Source: a virus. Taken from it: DNA of 30,231 bases. The notes beneath the pieces were generated by a model. That model was not told the origin of the DNA, did no database searches, and saw only the letters and a list, made by a program, of their open reading frames with translations. Made by a program: the position numbers and the translations under genes. Below, piece by piece: positions 22,631 to 29,209 of this stretch (the stretch's first letter is position 1; every line of letters starts with the position of its first letter). The stretch is from positions 1 to 30,231 of the IMG/VR virus record IMGVR_UViG_3300006738_000045, one strand, 5' to 3'.

Positions 22631-22642
22631 AAAAACACACTT
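22631..22642 (-). repeat. Intergenic 12-mer AGTGTGTTTTTA, copy 3
   Basis: An exact copy on the minus strand adjoining the stop of the gene at 22643-22969. TATATT follows further downstream on that strand (near 22613), so a promoter for the small membrane-protein genes is possible. Confidence 0.55.
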
Positions 22643-22969
22643 CTACGAATCTCTTTTTAACTTAAAGTGCATCAACGATTCTCGCTCTCTAGTTAGAAGA
22701 TCGCGCTGAAGCTCTGAAACCTTCTGCTCTAGCCTCTCGCGTTCCGCACGATGATCTTCACGCATTGCGCCGATTGCAGCGTCGTGTCGGTCACTAATCA
22801 TCTTTGTGCGCTCGTCGAAGAACTCGGTGTTACGCTTTAGTCCTGCGTGAAAGTCACCAACCGAACGGTCCAGCCGCTTCTGCATTCCGAGATGCTGCCA
22901 CACCAAAAACCCAGCGAAGATTCCCAGTGCGCCAAAGTCCAATAGCTCTTTTAGCAAGTCTTGGCTCAT
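22643..22969 (-). CDS. Small membrane protein with long coiled coil
   Basis: The 108-residue protein has an N-terminal hydrophobic helix (about 8-24, LLDFGALGIFAGFLVW) followed by a charged coiled coil to about residue 98 (HRAERERLEQKVSELQRDLL). No family is recognised. ATG 22969 lacks a strong ribosome site. It is the third protein with this layout in the window and lies downstream of the small terminase across a 240-base non-coding stretch. Confidence 0.65.
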   Translation of the reverse strand: MSQDLLKELLDFGALGIFAGFLVWQHLGMQKRLDRSVGDFHAGLKRNTEFFDERTKMISDRHDAAIGAMREDHRAERERLEQKVSELQRDLLTRERESLMHFKLKRDS

Positions 22970-23209
22970 ACTCGAATTCTACAAGAGGTGAGCCCGCAAG
23001 TCACCAAAATGTACGCATACCCTCGAAGGCCGGGGCCTCTTTGGGCAATGCGACTGACTCACTAGCGTTCCAACCAGAAATGGACCTTGAAGGAGTGAGT
23101 TAGATACCTCTGGCCAGCCCACACAAGGACGAGTGCAAGCTTAAACCGGGTGGACAATACGAATCACAGCTACCCAGTCCGGTCAACCAGTCGTAGCAAG
23201 CCTTTTCGC
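22970..23209. other. Non-coding stretch beside the small terminase gene
   Basis: There is no convincing ORF on either strand in these 240 bases and no tRNA-like arm pattern. A short GC-rich palindrome, AGGCCGGGGCCT, lies near 23027-23038. Because it adjoins the small terminase gene, it is a reasonable place for a cos or pac site, but nothing in the sequence proves this. Confidence 0.4.
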
Positions 23210-23779
23210 CTAATCTGTATCGAGGACAACGACGTTGTCACTCATGGCTCTCGCTACTGCGGTACCCAGGCTGTCTAGCACGTTGTCTGGTATCTTGTCG
23301 AGTAGCCTCATGTCGGCTTGGTTTATGTTGTTTTGCTGCATGTTGATTTCTGTGCTTATAGCCTGGATATTAACTTTATTCAGACCAAGCAATTCCGACT
23401 GCTGCTTGATGCTTGCCAGCACCAACCCCATCCAGCCCCTTCTTTCTCTGGCCTGAGTTTCATCAATCAATAAATTGGCGAAGGTCCAAGCGTCTCTTTG
23501 AACCTCCCTTGCCTCTGCTATCAGTCGCGCTCGCTCGGCCTCTAATCGTTCCGGCTCTACACTCTGGCTCCACTCAGCATGTATGTCTACGAGCCACCTG
23601 TTCATGGTGTTCCGGTCCACGCCCATATTTTTGCAGCATTCATGTGCGGTGGCACCTCGGAGAATTGCGGTCTTCGCCTGCGACTTCAGAATCTCAACCT
23701 CGGCGGCTGTTCTTCGGCCTGTGTTCCGCTTCTGAACTACCTTCTTCTTTCGCTTCGCTGGTGTCTTCTTAACAGCCAT
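23210..23779 (-). CDS. terS: Terminase small subunit (probable)
   Basis: The 189-residue protein from ATG 23779 has a very basic N-terminus (MAVKKTPAKRKKKVVQKR), a helix-turn-helix at about 36-64 (TAILRGATAHECCKNMGVDR, then NTMNRWL), a long helical middle, and a C-terminal part ending DNVVVLDTD. A small HTH protein with oligomerising helices is the usual terminase small-subunit layout; it would recognise the packaging site and recruit TerL. The start overlaps the upstream stop by 11 bases; a longer frame to 23893 is rejected as it lies wholly within the upstream gene. Another DNA-binding regulator is the main alternative. Confidence 0.65.
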   Translation of the reverse strand: MAVKKTPAKRKKKVVQKRNTGRRTAAEVEILKSQAKTAILRGATAHECCKNMGVDRNTMNRWLVDIHAEWSQSVEPERLEAERARLIAEAREVQRDAWTFANLLIDETQARERRGWMGLVLASIKQQSELLGLNKVNIQAISTEINMQQNNINQADMRLLDKIPDNVLDSLGTAVARAMSDNVVVLDTD

Positions 23780-24134
23780 CTTCAATGTACTCCCACCCGC
23801 TACATGGGTTCTGAATGCCCGTGCACCACATATACTCTTCGTCCCAAACACAACACACCCGCTGATCCGGCTCCATGAACCCAGGTCTGTCACACCAATC
23901 TGCGGTATCGATTGGATAAGGGGCTGTGAGGTCCATCAAAAAACTGCACGCGATATCCATTGGCTCTTCTTTGTGCGCGGATACGCAACAGTCTGGACAA
24001 GTTTCGCACTTATGCATAACGTAAGCATCGTGCCAAGAAGTGTGCGAATAGCTCGAATTTACAGCCGACACCCCAAGAATTGCGGCCAAAAGCGCAACTT
24101 TTTTTACGATTGCGAAAGAATCCTTTCCAACCAT
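23769..24134 (-). CDS. Exported Cys-rich protein, 121 residues
   Basis: A signal-peptide-like start (MVGKDSFAIVKKVALLAAIL, then GVSAVNS) is followed by a small domain with 11 cysteines (CETCPDCC, CSF, WCDR, RVCCVW, MWCTG, NPCSG, terminal C). Such density suggests disulfides after export or, less likely, metal binding. ATG 24134 overlaps the upstream stop as TGATG and the end overlaps terS, so it is translated with the replication/packaging genes. No family is recognised. It could act in the periplasm, for example in exclusion or envelope modification; this is inference. Confidence 0.7.
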   Translation of the reverse strand: MVGKDSFAIVKKVALLAAILGVSAVNSSYSHTSWHDAYVMHKCETCPDCCVSAHKEEPMDIACSFLMDLTAPYPIDTADWCDRPGFMEPDQRVCCVWDEEYMWCTGIQNPCSGWEYIEDGC

Positions 24135-24670
24135 CAGCCGACTCCCAACATCTTCGAGCCACCACTCTCCAAGGCTGTAGCTGTAGCAGCAGCAGCCGAT
24201 GTCTTATACGACTGGCGAAAAGCTGACATGAGCGCACGGTCACCTGACCTGCTTTCACATATCCTCTCCCAACCACCAACAGACTTAATGGCCCTCGACT
24301 TTGCGCGAGCGCGGATTGGATTCGTATCCAAGTCTTTAAGCGACGGGTGCTTGTAGTGGTGGAAGCGACCAACCAAAGACAGCACTTCACTAAAAGCATC
24401 TGCTGAGTCATCTATTATCGACAGACTCACGCGAGGTACCAACGACCTCAACTTTGCGGGCACCGGGAACCAAGGCTCCATCGATGTTTTAATAAAAGCT
24501 CGCACCGCCGAATTCAACTCGTGGTCTTCGATGTCTGAAAGCGCATCAGACCAAACAGCGATGAAGGCAGTCTGACCTTCTTGATCGTTCATATCTATGC
24601 CCGCAGGAGGTCTAAACCCGGCTGCAATTAGGCGTGTTATCGCGGAAGCTATGGTTCTAGGGTTAGCCAT
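24134..24670 (-). CDS. Replicative helicase loader candidate (G39P-like)
   Basis: The 178-residue protein from ATG 24670 (AGGAG upstream; GTG 24676 also possible) has a segment AFIAVWSDALSDIEDHELNS, then AVRAFIKTSMEPWFPVPAKL, resembling the N-terminal pattern of phage helicase loader/inhibitor proteins of the SPP1 G39P group (Trp, then Leu-x-Asp, a helix, Thr, and Pro-x-Pro). A later SVGGWERICE fits the same kind of protein. It lies directly after the initiator gene and near dnaB, where a loader is expected. It would deliver DnaB to the origin. Family match is from pattern only. Confidence 0.55.
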   Translation of the reverse strand: MANPRTIASAITRLIAAGFRPPAGIDMNDQEGQTAFIAVWSDALSDIEDHELNSAVRAFIKTSMEPWFPVPAKLRSLVPRVSLSIIDDSADAFSEVLSLVGRFHHYKHPSLKDLDTNPIRARAKSRAIKSVGGWERICESRSGDRALMSAFRQSYKTSAAAATATALESGGSKMLGVG

Positions 24671-25748
24671 TTTCACTCTCCTGCATCTCAGTTACTCGGT
24701 CGGCAGCGTTCATAAGCGATTGATAAGCTGCCCCCAGTCTACCAGAAGAAGAAGGAAATTGGGAGACACTATTCTTGCGGTCCAAAATAGCCTCCTCTGT
24801 ATCTAGCCTCGCCCAATACTCAAGATGTGGCCTCCAATCCCACGTAACATAGCCTCTACACGCCTGAAAGTACCTCTCGAACCATTCTGTACCCGAAACA
24901 TCCAAAACCTCGCATACAGAGGATTTGTGGCGTTTCCACTGGGCACGCAACTCTCGGATGACTTTATGCTCACGCTTACCCCTGGGTGGACGCTCGCGCT
25001 TACGCATCACGACCCACCCCTCGACCTTCGCTACAGAGTTGTACGCTTCGCGTATCTCTTCAAATGGAAAACCCGGCCAATCATCTTCAGCCGAAGGTTC
25101 CCCCTGCAAGGGGGTTAGGGGGTTTTGTTCTAATTCTCTTAATTGGATCTCTTTAATCCTATTAATTCGAGTACCACCCGTGTGGACATCCGCAGGTCCA
25201 CCCGTATGGTTTTCGAGGGCCTCGATTTCAGGCAACTCATTCTGCTCTGGAGTACCACCCGTATGGTACTCGATAGGAGTACCACCCGTGGGGCTCTCGA
25301 TTGGAGGTCCACCCGTGGGGTTTTCTTCTGGAGTGCCACCCTTGTGGACTTCGAGTGGAGTACCATCCCTATGGACCTCCACTTCAACCCGGCGCAATGC
25401 CGACAACGGCCTTAAAAGTCCGGGTTCAAACTCGTCTCTCCAGATGAACTGATAATTAAACGGCTTGTGTGCCCGTCGGTCACCCCTGTCTCTACTTTGA
25501 ACTATGTAGCCCTTGCTGGTTAGCTCTTCGAGCCTCTTGCGTAGGGTTTTGATGTTCACGGCCATGTCTTCGGCTAGTTTGCGCTGCTTGGGGTACGCTG
25601 CACCGTTCTCCCCGGCATATTTAGCTAGTAACGCCCATAGCAACTTTGCGCCTGGGCTTAGGTCGTTAGCAGTTAGGATGACCATCGGGATGTGTGCCCC
25701 CTGAAACGCTCTCCAGGGCCGAAAAACACATACCTTTTCGCTGGTCAT
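24663..25748 (-). CDS. Phage replication initiator, O-like, with nonapeptide repeats over an iteron array
   Basis: The 361-residue protein has an N-terminal winged-helix domain (about 22-105: LSPGAKLLWALLAKYAGENG, AYPKQRKLAEDMAVNIKTLR, KRLEELTSKGYIV) of the type found in lambda O-like initiators. A low-complexity stretch (about 125-195) repeats HTGGTPxE-like nonapeptides. The C-terminal half (about 225-361) has a basic segment (MRKRERPPRGKREHKV) and an aromatic one (YVTWDWRPHLEYWARLDT). ATG 25748 has GAGGTAAG upstream. The repeat stretch is encoded by DNA with 27-bp spaced inverted repeats followed by an AT-rich tract, so the gene probably contains its own origin. It overlaps the loader gene by 8 bases. 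Confidence 0.78.
   Translation of the reverse strand: MTSEKVCVFRPWRAFQGAHIPMVILTANDLSPGAKLLWALLAKYAGENGAAYPKQRKLAEDMAVNIKTLRKRLEELTSKGYIVQSRDRGDRRAHKPFNYQFIWRDEFEPGLLRPLSALRRVEVEVHRDGTPLEVHKGGTPEENPTGGPPIESPTGGTPIEYHTGGTPEQNELPEIEALENHTGGPADVHTGGTRINRIKEIQLRELEQNPLTPLQGEPSAEDDWPGFPFEEIREAYNSVAKVEGWVVMRKRERPPRGKREHKVIRELRAQWKRHKSSVCEVLDVSGTEWFERYFQACRGYVTWDWRPHLEYWARLDTEEAILDRKNSVSQFPSSSGRLGAAYQSLMNAADRVTEMQESENG
25122..25170. other. AT-rich tract beside the iterons, candidate unwinding region
   Basis: Thirty of the 40 bases at 25131-25170 are A or T, within a gene otherwise near 50-55% GC. It adjoins the last iteron on the 3' side of the initiator coding direction, as the AT-rich part of lambda ori does. 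Confidence 0.6.
25171..25376. repeat. Iteron array, candidate replication origin
   Basis: Seven copies of a 17-18 bp element start at 25171, 25195, 25252, 25279, 25306, 25333 and 25360; the last five are exactly 27 bp apart. The best copy, GTACCACCCGTATGGTAC (25252-25269), is an inverted repeat with arms extendable to 8 bp (GAGTACCA / TGGTACTC). Other copies keep the CCACCC core and degenerate arms (TGGAC or TGGTT on one side). Confidence 0.8.
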
Positions 25749-25769
25749 GGCTTACCTCATTTAGCTTGT

Positions 25770-25813
25770 AGTGATGGGCGGCGCGTCCCTTCCCACGCAT
25801 ACCGCCCATCACT
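25770..25813. promoter_or_regulatory. Perfect 12-bp stem-loop before the initiator gene
   Basis: AGTGATGGGCGG (25770-25781) and CCGCCCATCACT (25802-25813) are perfectly complementary, with a 20-base loop, in the 70-base gap between two minus-strand genes. No T-run follows on the minus strand, so an attenuator, mRNA-stability hairpin or protein site fits better than a simple terminator. Confidence 0.6.
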
Positions 25814-25818
25814 CGTTT

Positions 25819-26298
25819 CTACGCTTGCTCTGCCACGTTGTCAAGCGGTTGTGAAAGTGCCTCGGAGGGCGCTGGAAGCTCTGCAAGGTCAGTCGGTGGG
25901 CACAGGTCTTTGGCGGCCTCCTCAACGGCATCGCTGTCCATTTCCATAAGCTCATCGGCATCGGCTTCGGCAATGGCCTCTTCCTCTTCGGCCTGGTTGG
26001 CGGCCTCGGTATCGCGCCGTTCAAGGTCACCCATGTAGCCCTCTTTGCTTGCGCTTTCGGCGGCTGCGGCAACGCGAGGGTCTTCCATGTAACCCTGCGA
26101 AATAGCGTGGTTTATCATCGTGTCGATACCGATTCGGGTAGCTGTAAGCACGATGGCGTTCAGTGTTATTTCACCGTCAACGAGTCCCGCTTCGGCCATT
26201 TTTTGGTAGATAGGAACAAGCTGTTGGGCTGCGTTTACGACTGCGGCCTCTTCTGGTGAAAGCTGGGGTCTTGGTGAAAGGTCAATTGGCTGGGTCAT
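25819..26298 (-). CDS. Hypothetical acidic protein between dnaB and initiator genes
   Basis: This 159-residue protein has a helical N-terminal half (LSPEEAAVVNAAQQLVPIYQ, KMAEAGLVDGEITLNAIVLT) and a very acidic second half (about 95-140: AEEEEAIAEADADELMEMDS). ATG 26298 overlaps the dnaB stop as ATGA. No family is recognised. Its place between helicase and initiator suggests a replication accessory or DNA-mimic role; this is inference. Confidence 0.75.
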   Translation of the reverse strand: MTQPIDLSPRPQLSPEEAAVVNAAQQLVPIYQKMAEAGLVDGEITLNAIVLTATRIGIDTMINHAISQGYMEDPRVAAAAESASKEGYMGDLERRDTEAANQAEEEEAIAEADADELMEMDSDAVEEAAKDLCPPTDLAELPAPSEALSQPLDNVAEQA

Positions 26299-27683
26299 CT
26301 GTCATCTCCATAGCGATTGGCCCAAACTTGGGCCTGGGTAGTAGTAGTGTGTGAATAGGAATGATTTGGAATGTAAGGATTCTCGTTCTTAAAAATGTTA
26401 CGTTCAGCATCGAAGTCAAGTGTGACGATTCCGGTTGGGCCATTGCGCTGCTTTGCTACAATAACTTCAGCCTTCCCTTTGTCCTGAGTATTCGGGTCGT
26501 AGACCTCATCTCGATACAGGAACATAACGGCGTCAGCATCCTGCTCGATTGAGCCAGACTCTCGCAGGTCCGAGAGTATAGGCCGCTTACTAGCCCTCCC
26601 GTCAACCTGACGATTAAGTTGAGCCAGCGCGATGATGGGGATGTCTAGCTCAAGAGCGATAGCCTTGATGGTCCGGCTCATATCAGCTACCGCCTGTTCT
26701 CGATTGCCAAAGCCTTTCCTGGGCATTACTAGCTGGAGGTAGTCGATGATAAGCATGTCACATTGGTTACGCATTTTCATTCGACGAGCGAACATCCTAA
26801 GCCCATCGATATTGATTCTGGTCTGGACTGAGATGTACAGCGGGAGAGGCTGGATATTCCTAGCGCCCTTCTCAAGTCTACCAACATCGTATTCGCTGAT
26901 ATCCCCTCGCCTAATGTTCTGCATAGACACACCCGACTCCATCGCCATGAGCCGGTCTGCCATCTGCTCTTCGGACATCTCAAGGGACACGAATGCGACA
27001 GATCTATCTTTTCGTGTTGCGTTAAGCGATAGGCTTAGGGCGAACGCGCTTTTTCCCATTCCCGGTCGAGCCGCCACTACAATGTAGTTTCCACCGTGAA
27101 ATCCAAGAGTGAGTTCGTCTAACTTATCGTAACCGCTAGGAATTCCGATGCTGCTCTCTTCTCGTTCCAATGCTTCCTTCGTTTTAGCGAGGCGCTCGGT
27201 AACGATGTCGGCGGCTGGTCTGGCCTCGGGCTCATCCCGGTCCTCGACGGTCGTCAAGAGCGATTGGATCGCGGTTGCCGCAACGGAGTCCGGGGCCTCT
27301 TCGGTCCTAGCAGCCTTCGCAATTTTGTGTGCGTTTAGGATTAATTGTCTACGAAGCGAATGCGCTTTGATTATGTCTACATATTGTTCAGCGATGACTG
27401 GCACGCACGTATGGTCAAGTAGTTCCATCACGTATGTCGCACCACCGACAACATCGAGTTCATGTGCGAGGGTTAGCCGGTCGATAACCTCGGTAGCGTC
27501 TGGATTCCGACCGTCCTTCACTACCTTCTTGACGGCCTGCCAAATGACACCGTGTGCGGTCTTGAAAAAATCGTCTGGGGATATCTTCTCACCAATGAGA
27601 ATGTATGTTTGAGGGTCTAATAATACTGTGCCTAAAATCGCCTGCTCAGCCTGTAGCGAATTTGGAAACGCTTTTGGGTCCAT
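26295..27683 (-). CDS. dnaB: Replicative DNA helicase, DnaB family
   Basis: The 462-residue protein is close to the usual DnaB length. The N-terminal domain (about 5-105, LQAEQAILGTVLLDPQTY) precedes a linker and the RecA-like ATPase domain: IPSGYDKLDELTLGF (181-195), Walker A ARPGMGKSA (205-213), SLEMSEEQ (233-240), Walker B MLIIDYLQL (310-318), AQLNRQVD and SDLRESGSIEQDAD. It unwinds DNA 5' to 3' ahead of the replication fork as a hexamer. ATG 27683 has GGAAGG upstream. It follows a terminator-like hairpin, so it is probably the first gene of the replication operon, with loader and initiator genes downstream. Confidence 0.95.
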   Translation of the reverse strand: MDPKAFPNSLQAEQAILGTVLLDPQTYILIGEKISPDDFFKTAHGVIWQAVKKVVKDGRNPDATEVIDRLTLAHELDVVGGATYVMELLDHTCVPVIAEQYVDIIKAHSLRRQLILNAHKIAKAARTEEAPDSVAATAIQSLLTTVEDRDEPEARPAADIVTERLAKTKEALEREESSIGIPSGYDKLDELTLGFHGGNYIVVAARPGMGKSAFALSLSLNATRKDRSVAFVSLEMSEEQMADRLMAMESGVSMQNIRRGDISEYDVGRLEKGARNIQPLPLYISVQTRINIDGLRMFARRMKMRNQCDMLIIDYLQLVMPRKGFGNREQAVADMSRTIKAIALELDIPIIALAQLNRQVDGRASKRPILSDLRESGSIEQDADAVMFLYRDEVYDPNTQDKGKAEVIVAKQRNGPTGIVTLDFDAERNIFKNENPYIPNHSYSHTTTTQAQVWANRYGDDR

Positions 27684-27700
27684 GTGTGTGTCCTTCCCTG

Positions 27701-27758
27701 AAAAAAAGAGGGCCTGCGCGGTTGTGACGTTCTTAGATTGGAGAACCCGCGCAGACCC
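27701..27758 (-). terminator. Rho-independent terminator upstream of dnaB
   Basis: On the minus strand GGGTCTGCGCGG (27758-27747) pairs with CCGCGCAGGCCC (27721-27710), one G-U/mismatch position, followed by TCTTTTTTT (27709-27701). The 25-base loop can form an inner GTTCT/AGAAC hairpin. It would end transcripts from the right-hand operon, or act as an attenuator for dnaB. The plus strand of the loop carries GTGACGTT and TTGGAGA. Confidence 0.75.
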
Positions 27759-27798
27759 CTTCGGTACCCCGCAACGGTTGACCCAGCGAAGTACACGT

Positions 27799-27827
27799 TA
27801 GATAAGCCAGCCGGTCGCTGGCGTCAA
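27799..27827 (-). promoter_or_regulatory. Weak candidate promoter for dnaB
   Basis: TTGACG (27827-27822), 17 bases and TATCTA (27804-27799). The -10 matches only partly. A perfect 6-bp hairpin GCCAGC/GCTGGC (27806-27822) overlaps the spacer. A transcript from here would read through the terminator at 27701-27758. Confidence 0.3.
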
Positions 27828-27828
27828 A

Positions 27829-28263
27829 CTAAAACCTGTTTGCGAGTTCCTCAAGCGACATCGGCACGTCAAGGTTGTGCGAGAGGTCTTCTTGCGGCTG
27901 CATCTCTGGAAAAACACCCGGCGTGTGGACTTCCAATTCCTCAACCTCAAAGTGGTGATTCAGCAGGTCCATCCAGTACGTGAGGTTCTGGCCTTCGTCG
28001 GTTCGCATCCACTTCGGACCATTCAACTCTGTTGCCTCCCGAACCGTGTGAAAAACTCGACCCCAAAGATTCGCGAGGAGGTTGCGCGACTCAACTACAA
28101 GCTTCTCGTACTTTTCACGCTCAAGCTCAACTTCAACGTATCGATTCGCAATCACCCGATTGAACGCCTTTATCTCTTCGTTCAGGCTTCGTGCAGCAGC
28201 CGACATCTTCAGTGACAACTCTTCAACTGCGTTAATTTCTTCGTCTGTAAACTTCTTAATCAT
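27829..28263 (-). CDS. Hypothetical helical protein, 144 residues
   Basis: ATG 28263 (MIKKFTDEEINAVEELSLKM) has GGAG 7 bases upstream. The first 70 residues form a likely coiled coil (YVEVELEREKYEKLVVESRN); the rest is acidic and aromatic. No family is recognised. It is the last gene of the right-hand operon, about 70 bases before the terminator stem. Confidence 0.75.
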   Translation of the reverse strand: MIKKFTDEEINAVEELSLKMSAAARSLNEEIKAFNRVIANRYVEVELEREKYEKLVVESRNLLANLWGRVFHTVREATELNGPKWMRTDEGQNLTYWMDLLNHHFEVEELEVHTPGVFPEMQPQEDLSHNLDVPMSLEELANRF

Positions 28264-28265
28264 CA

Positions 28266-28550
28266 CTAATCTCCTTGCAATTTCTTAACAAAATCAACGG
28301 CGGCCTCAATGTTCTTCGGGTCGCCTGAACAATTCTCATGAAGCCAATCTTCACCCGAAGACTCGGCCTTCTCGCTGCAACCGATCCAGTGGTAAAAGCT
28401 CACCACCACACCGGCTACATTATCCCAGGTCACGCGCTTGTAGTGCTCCCCCGGCTCGAAGAGAGAGTGGCAAACTGAGCACTCCCTCTTCGTCGAAAGG
28501 TCAGCAATCAAATGCTCGACATTCGCAGGGTCGTAGGCACAGGGTTTCAT
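28266..28550 (-). CDS. Hypothetical small zinc-binding-like protein, 94 residues
   Basis: CSVCHSLFEPGEHY (about 24-37) and a later WIGCSEKAESSGEDWLHENC (about 56-75) provide four Cys and several His that could bind zinc, in an HNH- or LIM-like spacing without a clear catalytic motif. ATG 28550 overlaps the upstream stop as ATGA. No family is recognised. Confidence 0.72.
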   Translation of the reverse strand: MKPCAYDPANVEHLIADLSTKRECSVCHSLFEPGEHYKRVTWDNVAGVVVSFYHWIGCSEKAESSGEDWLHENCSGDPKNIEAAVDFVKKLQGD

Positions 28551-28819
28551 CGCTCGGCCTCAATCTCACAAATCCGCTCTTCGATAGAAGCACGGTCCTC
28601 TTCTTGAAGCTCCAATGCGATAACCTTGCTCGTGTTAGCATCTCGAATGACATACTCTTCGAGTTCAGCAGTCGCGCCTTCTCCCTGATAGCACTGCCCC
28701 GGAGGCCCGTAAGTGTAGCCAGCGTAGCCACCGTCGTAGCTGTACTTGGTCACCTCAACGACGACCTCCAACTCTTCACGGTCTGCATCCAAGATGTATG
28801 TTTCTATTTCGATAGTCAT
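28547..28819 (-). CDS. Hypothetical acidic protein, 90 residues
   Basis: ATG 28819 (MTIEIETYILDADREELEVV) has AAGGAGG upstream and lies 1 base after the previous stop; a start at 28891 is rejected because it lies inside the upstream gene. A beta-type N-terminal half is followed by a Tyr/Gly-rich loop (YSYDGGYAGYTYGPPGQCYQ) and an acidic helix. No family is recognised. Confidence 0.72.
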   Translation of the reverse strand: MTIEIETYILDADREELEVVVEVTKYSYDGGYAGYTYGPPGQCYQGEGATAELEEYVIRDANTSKVIALELQEEDRASIEERICEIEAER

Positions 28820-28820
28820 C

Positions 28821-29090
28821 TTAAACCTCCTTGCCCAAGCCCAGCACTGAACGCATCTGTGCATAACTCTGAATGCCAATGGCATCGACAAGGTCGCACA
28901 TCTTTGAGATCGCAGTGCCGGGATACTCGTAAAGAGTCATCCCGGCAAGAAGTCGCGGGCCACCGTTGCCGTAGCGAGACTTCTTGTGTTTGCTCCATCG
29001 CTCGAAATGCCACTCGCCTTGCGTGCCCTCGTTGACCTCAAAGCCAGCGGCCCGAGCGTCTTCAATCAATTTTGCTTTTCGCTTAGTCAT
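28821..29090 (-). CDS. Hypothetical 89-residue protein behind promoter C
   Basis: ATG 29090 (MTKRKAKLIEDARAAGFEVN) follows the conserved leader with TTGGAGA. The start motif MTK is also that of the protein behind promoter B (MTKILKN), though the rest differs. The product is basic at first, then mixed, with WHFERWSKHKKSRYGNGGPR. No family is recognised. Confidence 0.72.
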   Translation of the reverse strand: MTKRKAKLIEDARAAGFEVNEGTQGEWHFERWSKHKKSRYGNGGPRLLAGMTLYEYPGTAISKMCDLVDAIGIQSYAQMRSVLGLGKEV

Positions 29091-29124
29091 CTTTAATCTC
29101 CAATCAATTAACGTCACGTTCACA

Positions 29125-29153
29125 AAACTGCCATAAGAAGGTGGCGTTGTCAA
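29125..29153 (-). promoter_or_regulatory. Promoter C with conserved GTGACGTTA leader
   Basis: TTGACA (29153-29148), 17 bases and a weak CAGTTT (29130-29125). GTGACGTTA (29117-29109) begins 8 bases after the -10 position, the same geometry as promoters A and B, and GATTGGAGA precedes ATG 29090. An 8-bp palindrome CTTGCAAG lies just upstream of the -35. Confidence 0.6.
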
Positions 29154-29209
29154 CACCTTGCAAGCGTTTTCAGTAACTTTATTTTCGAGTGGGGAGCAGT
29201 GCATCGAAT

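Noticed and set aside
22970-23209. tRNA or structured RNA gene
   Set aside because: No acceptor/T-arm pattern (GGTTCGANTCC-type) was found on either strand.
23973-24411. Frames of 127-133 codons overlapping the loader candidate
   Set aside because: Out-of-frame or antisense to a better supported gene with coupled start and stop codons.
25171-25376. CRISPR-like array
   Set aside because: Repeats are short, imperfect and palindromic, units are fixed at 27 bp with no unique spacers, and the stretch is coding; iterons explain it better.
27738-27983. Plus-strand 81-codon frame beginning in the terminator loop after the leader-like element
   Set aside because: It needs a TTG start at the TTGGAGA itself, has no ribosome site and is largely antisense to the gene at 27829-28263.
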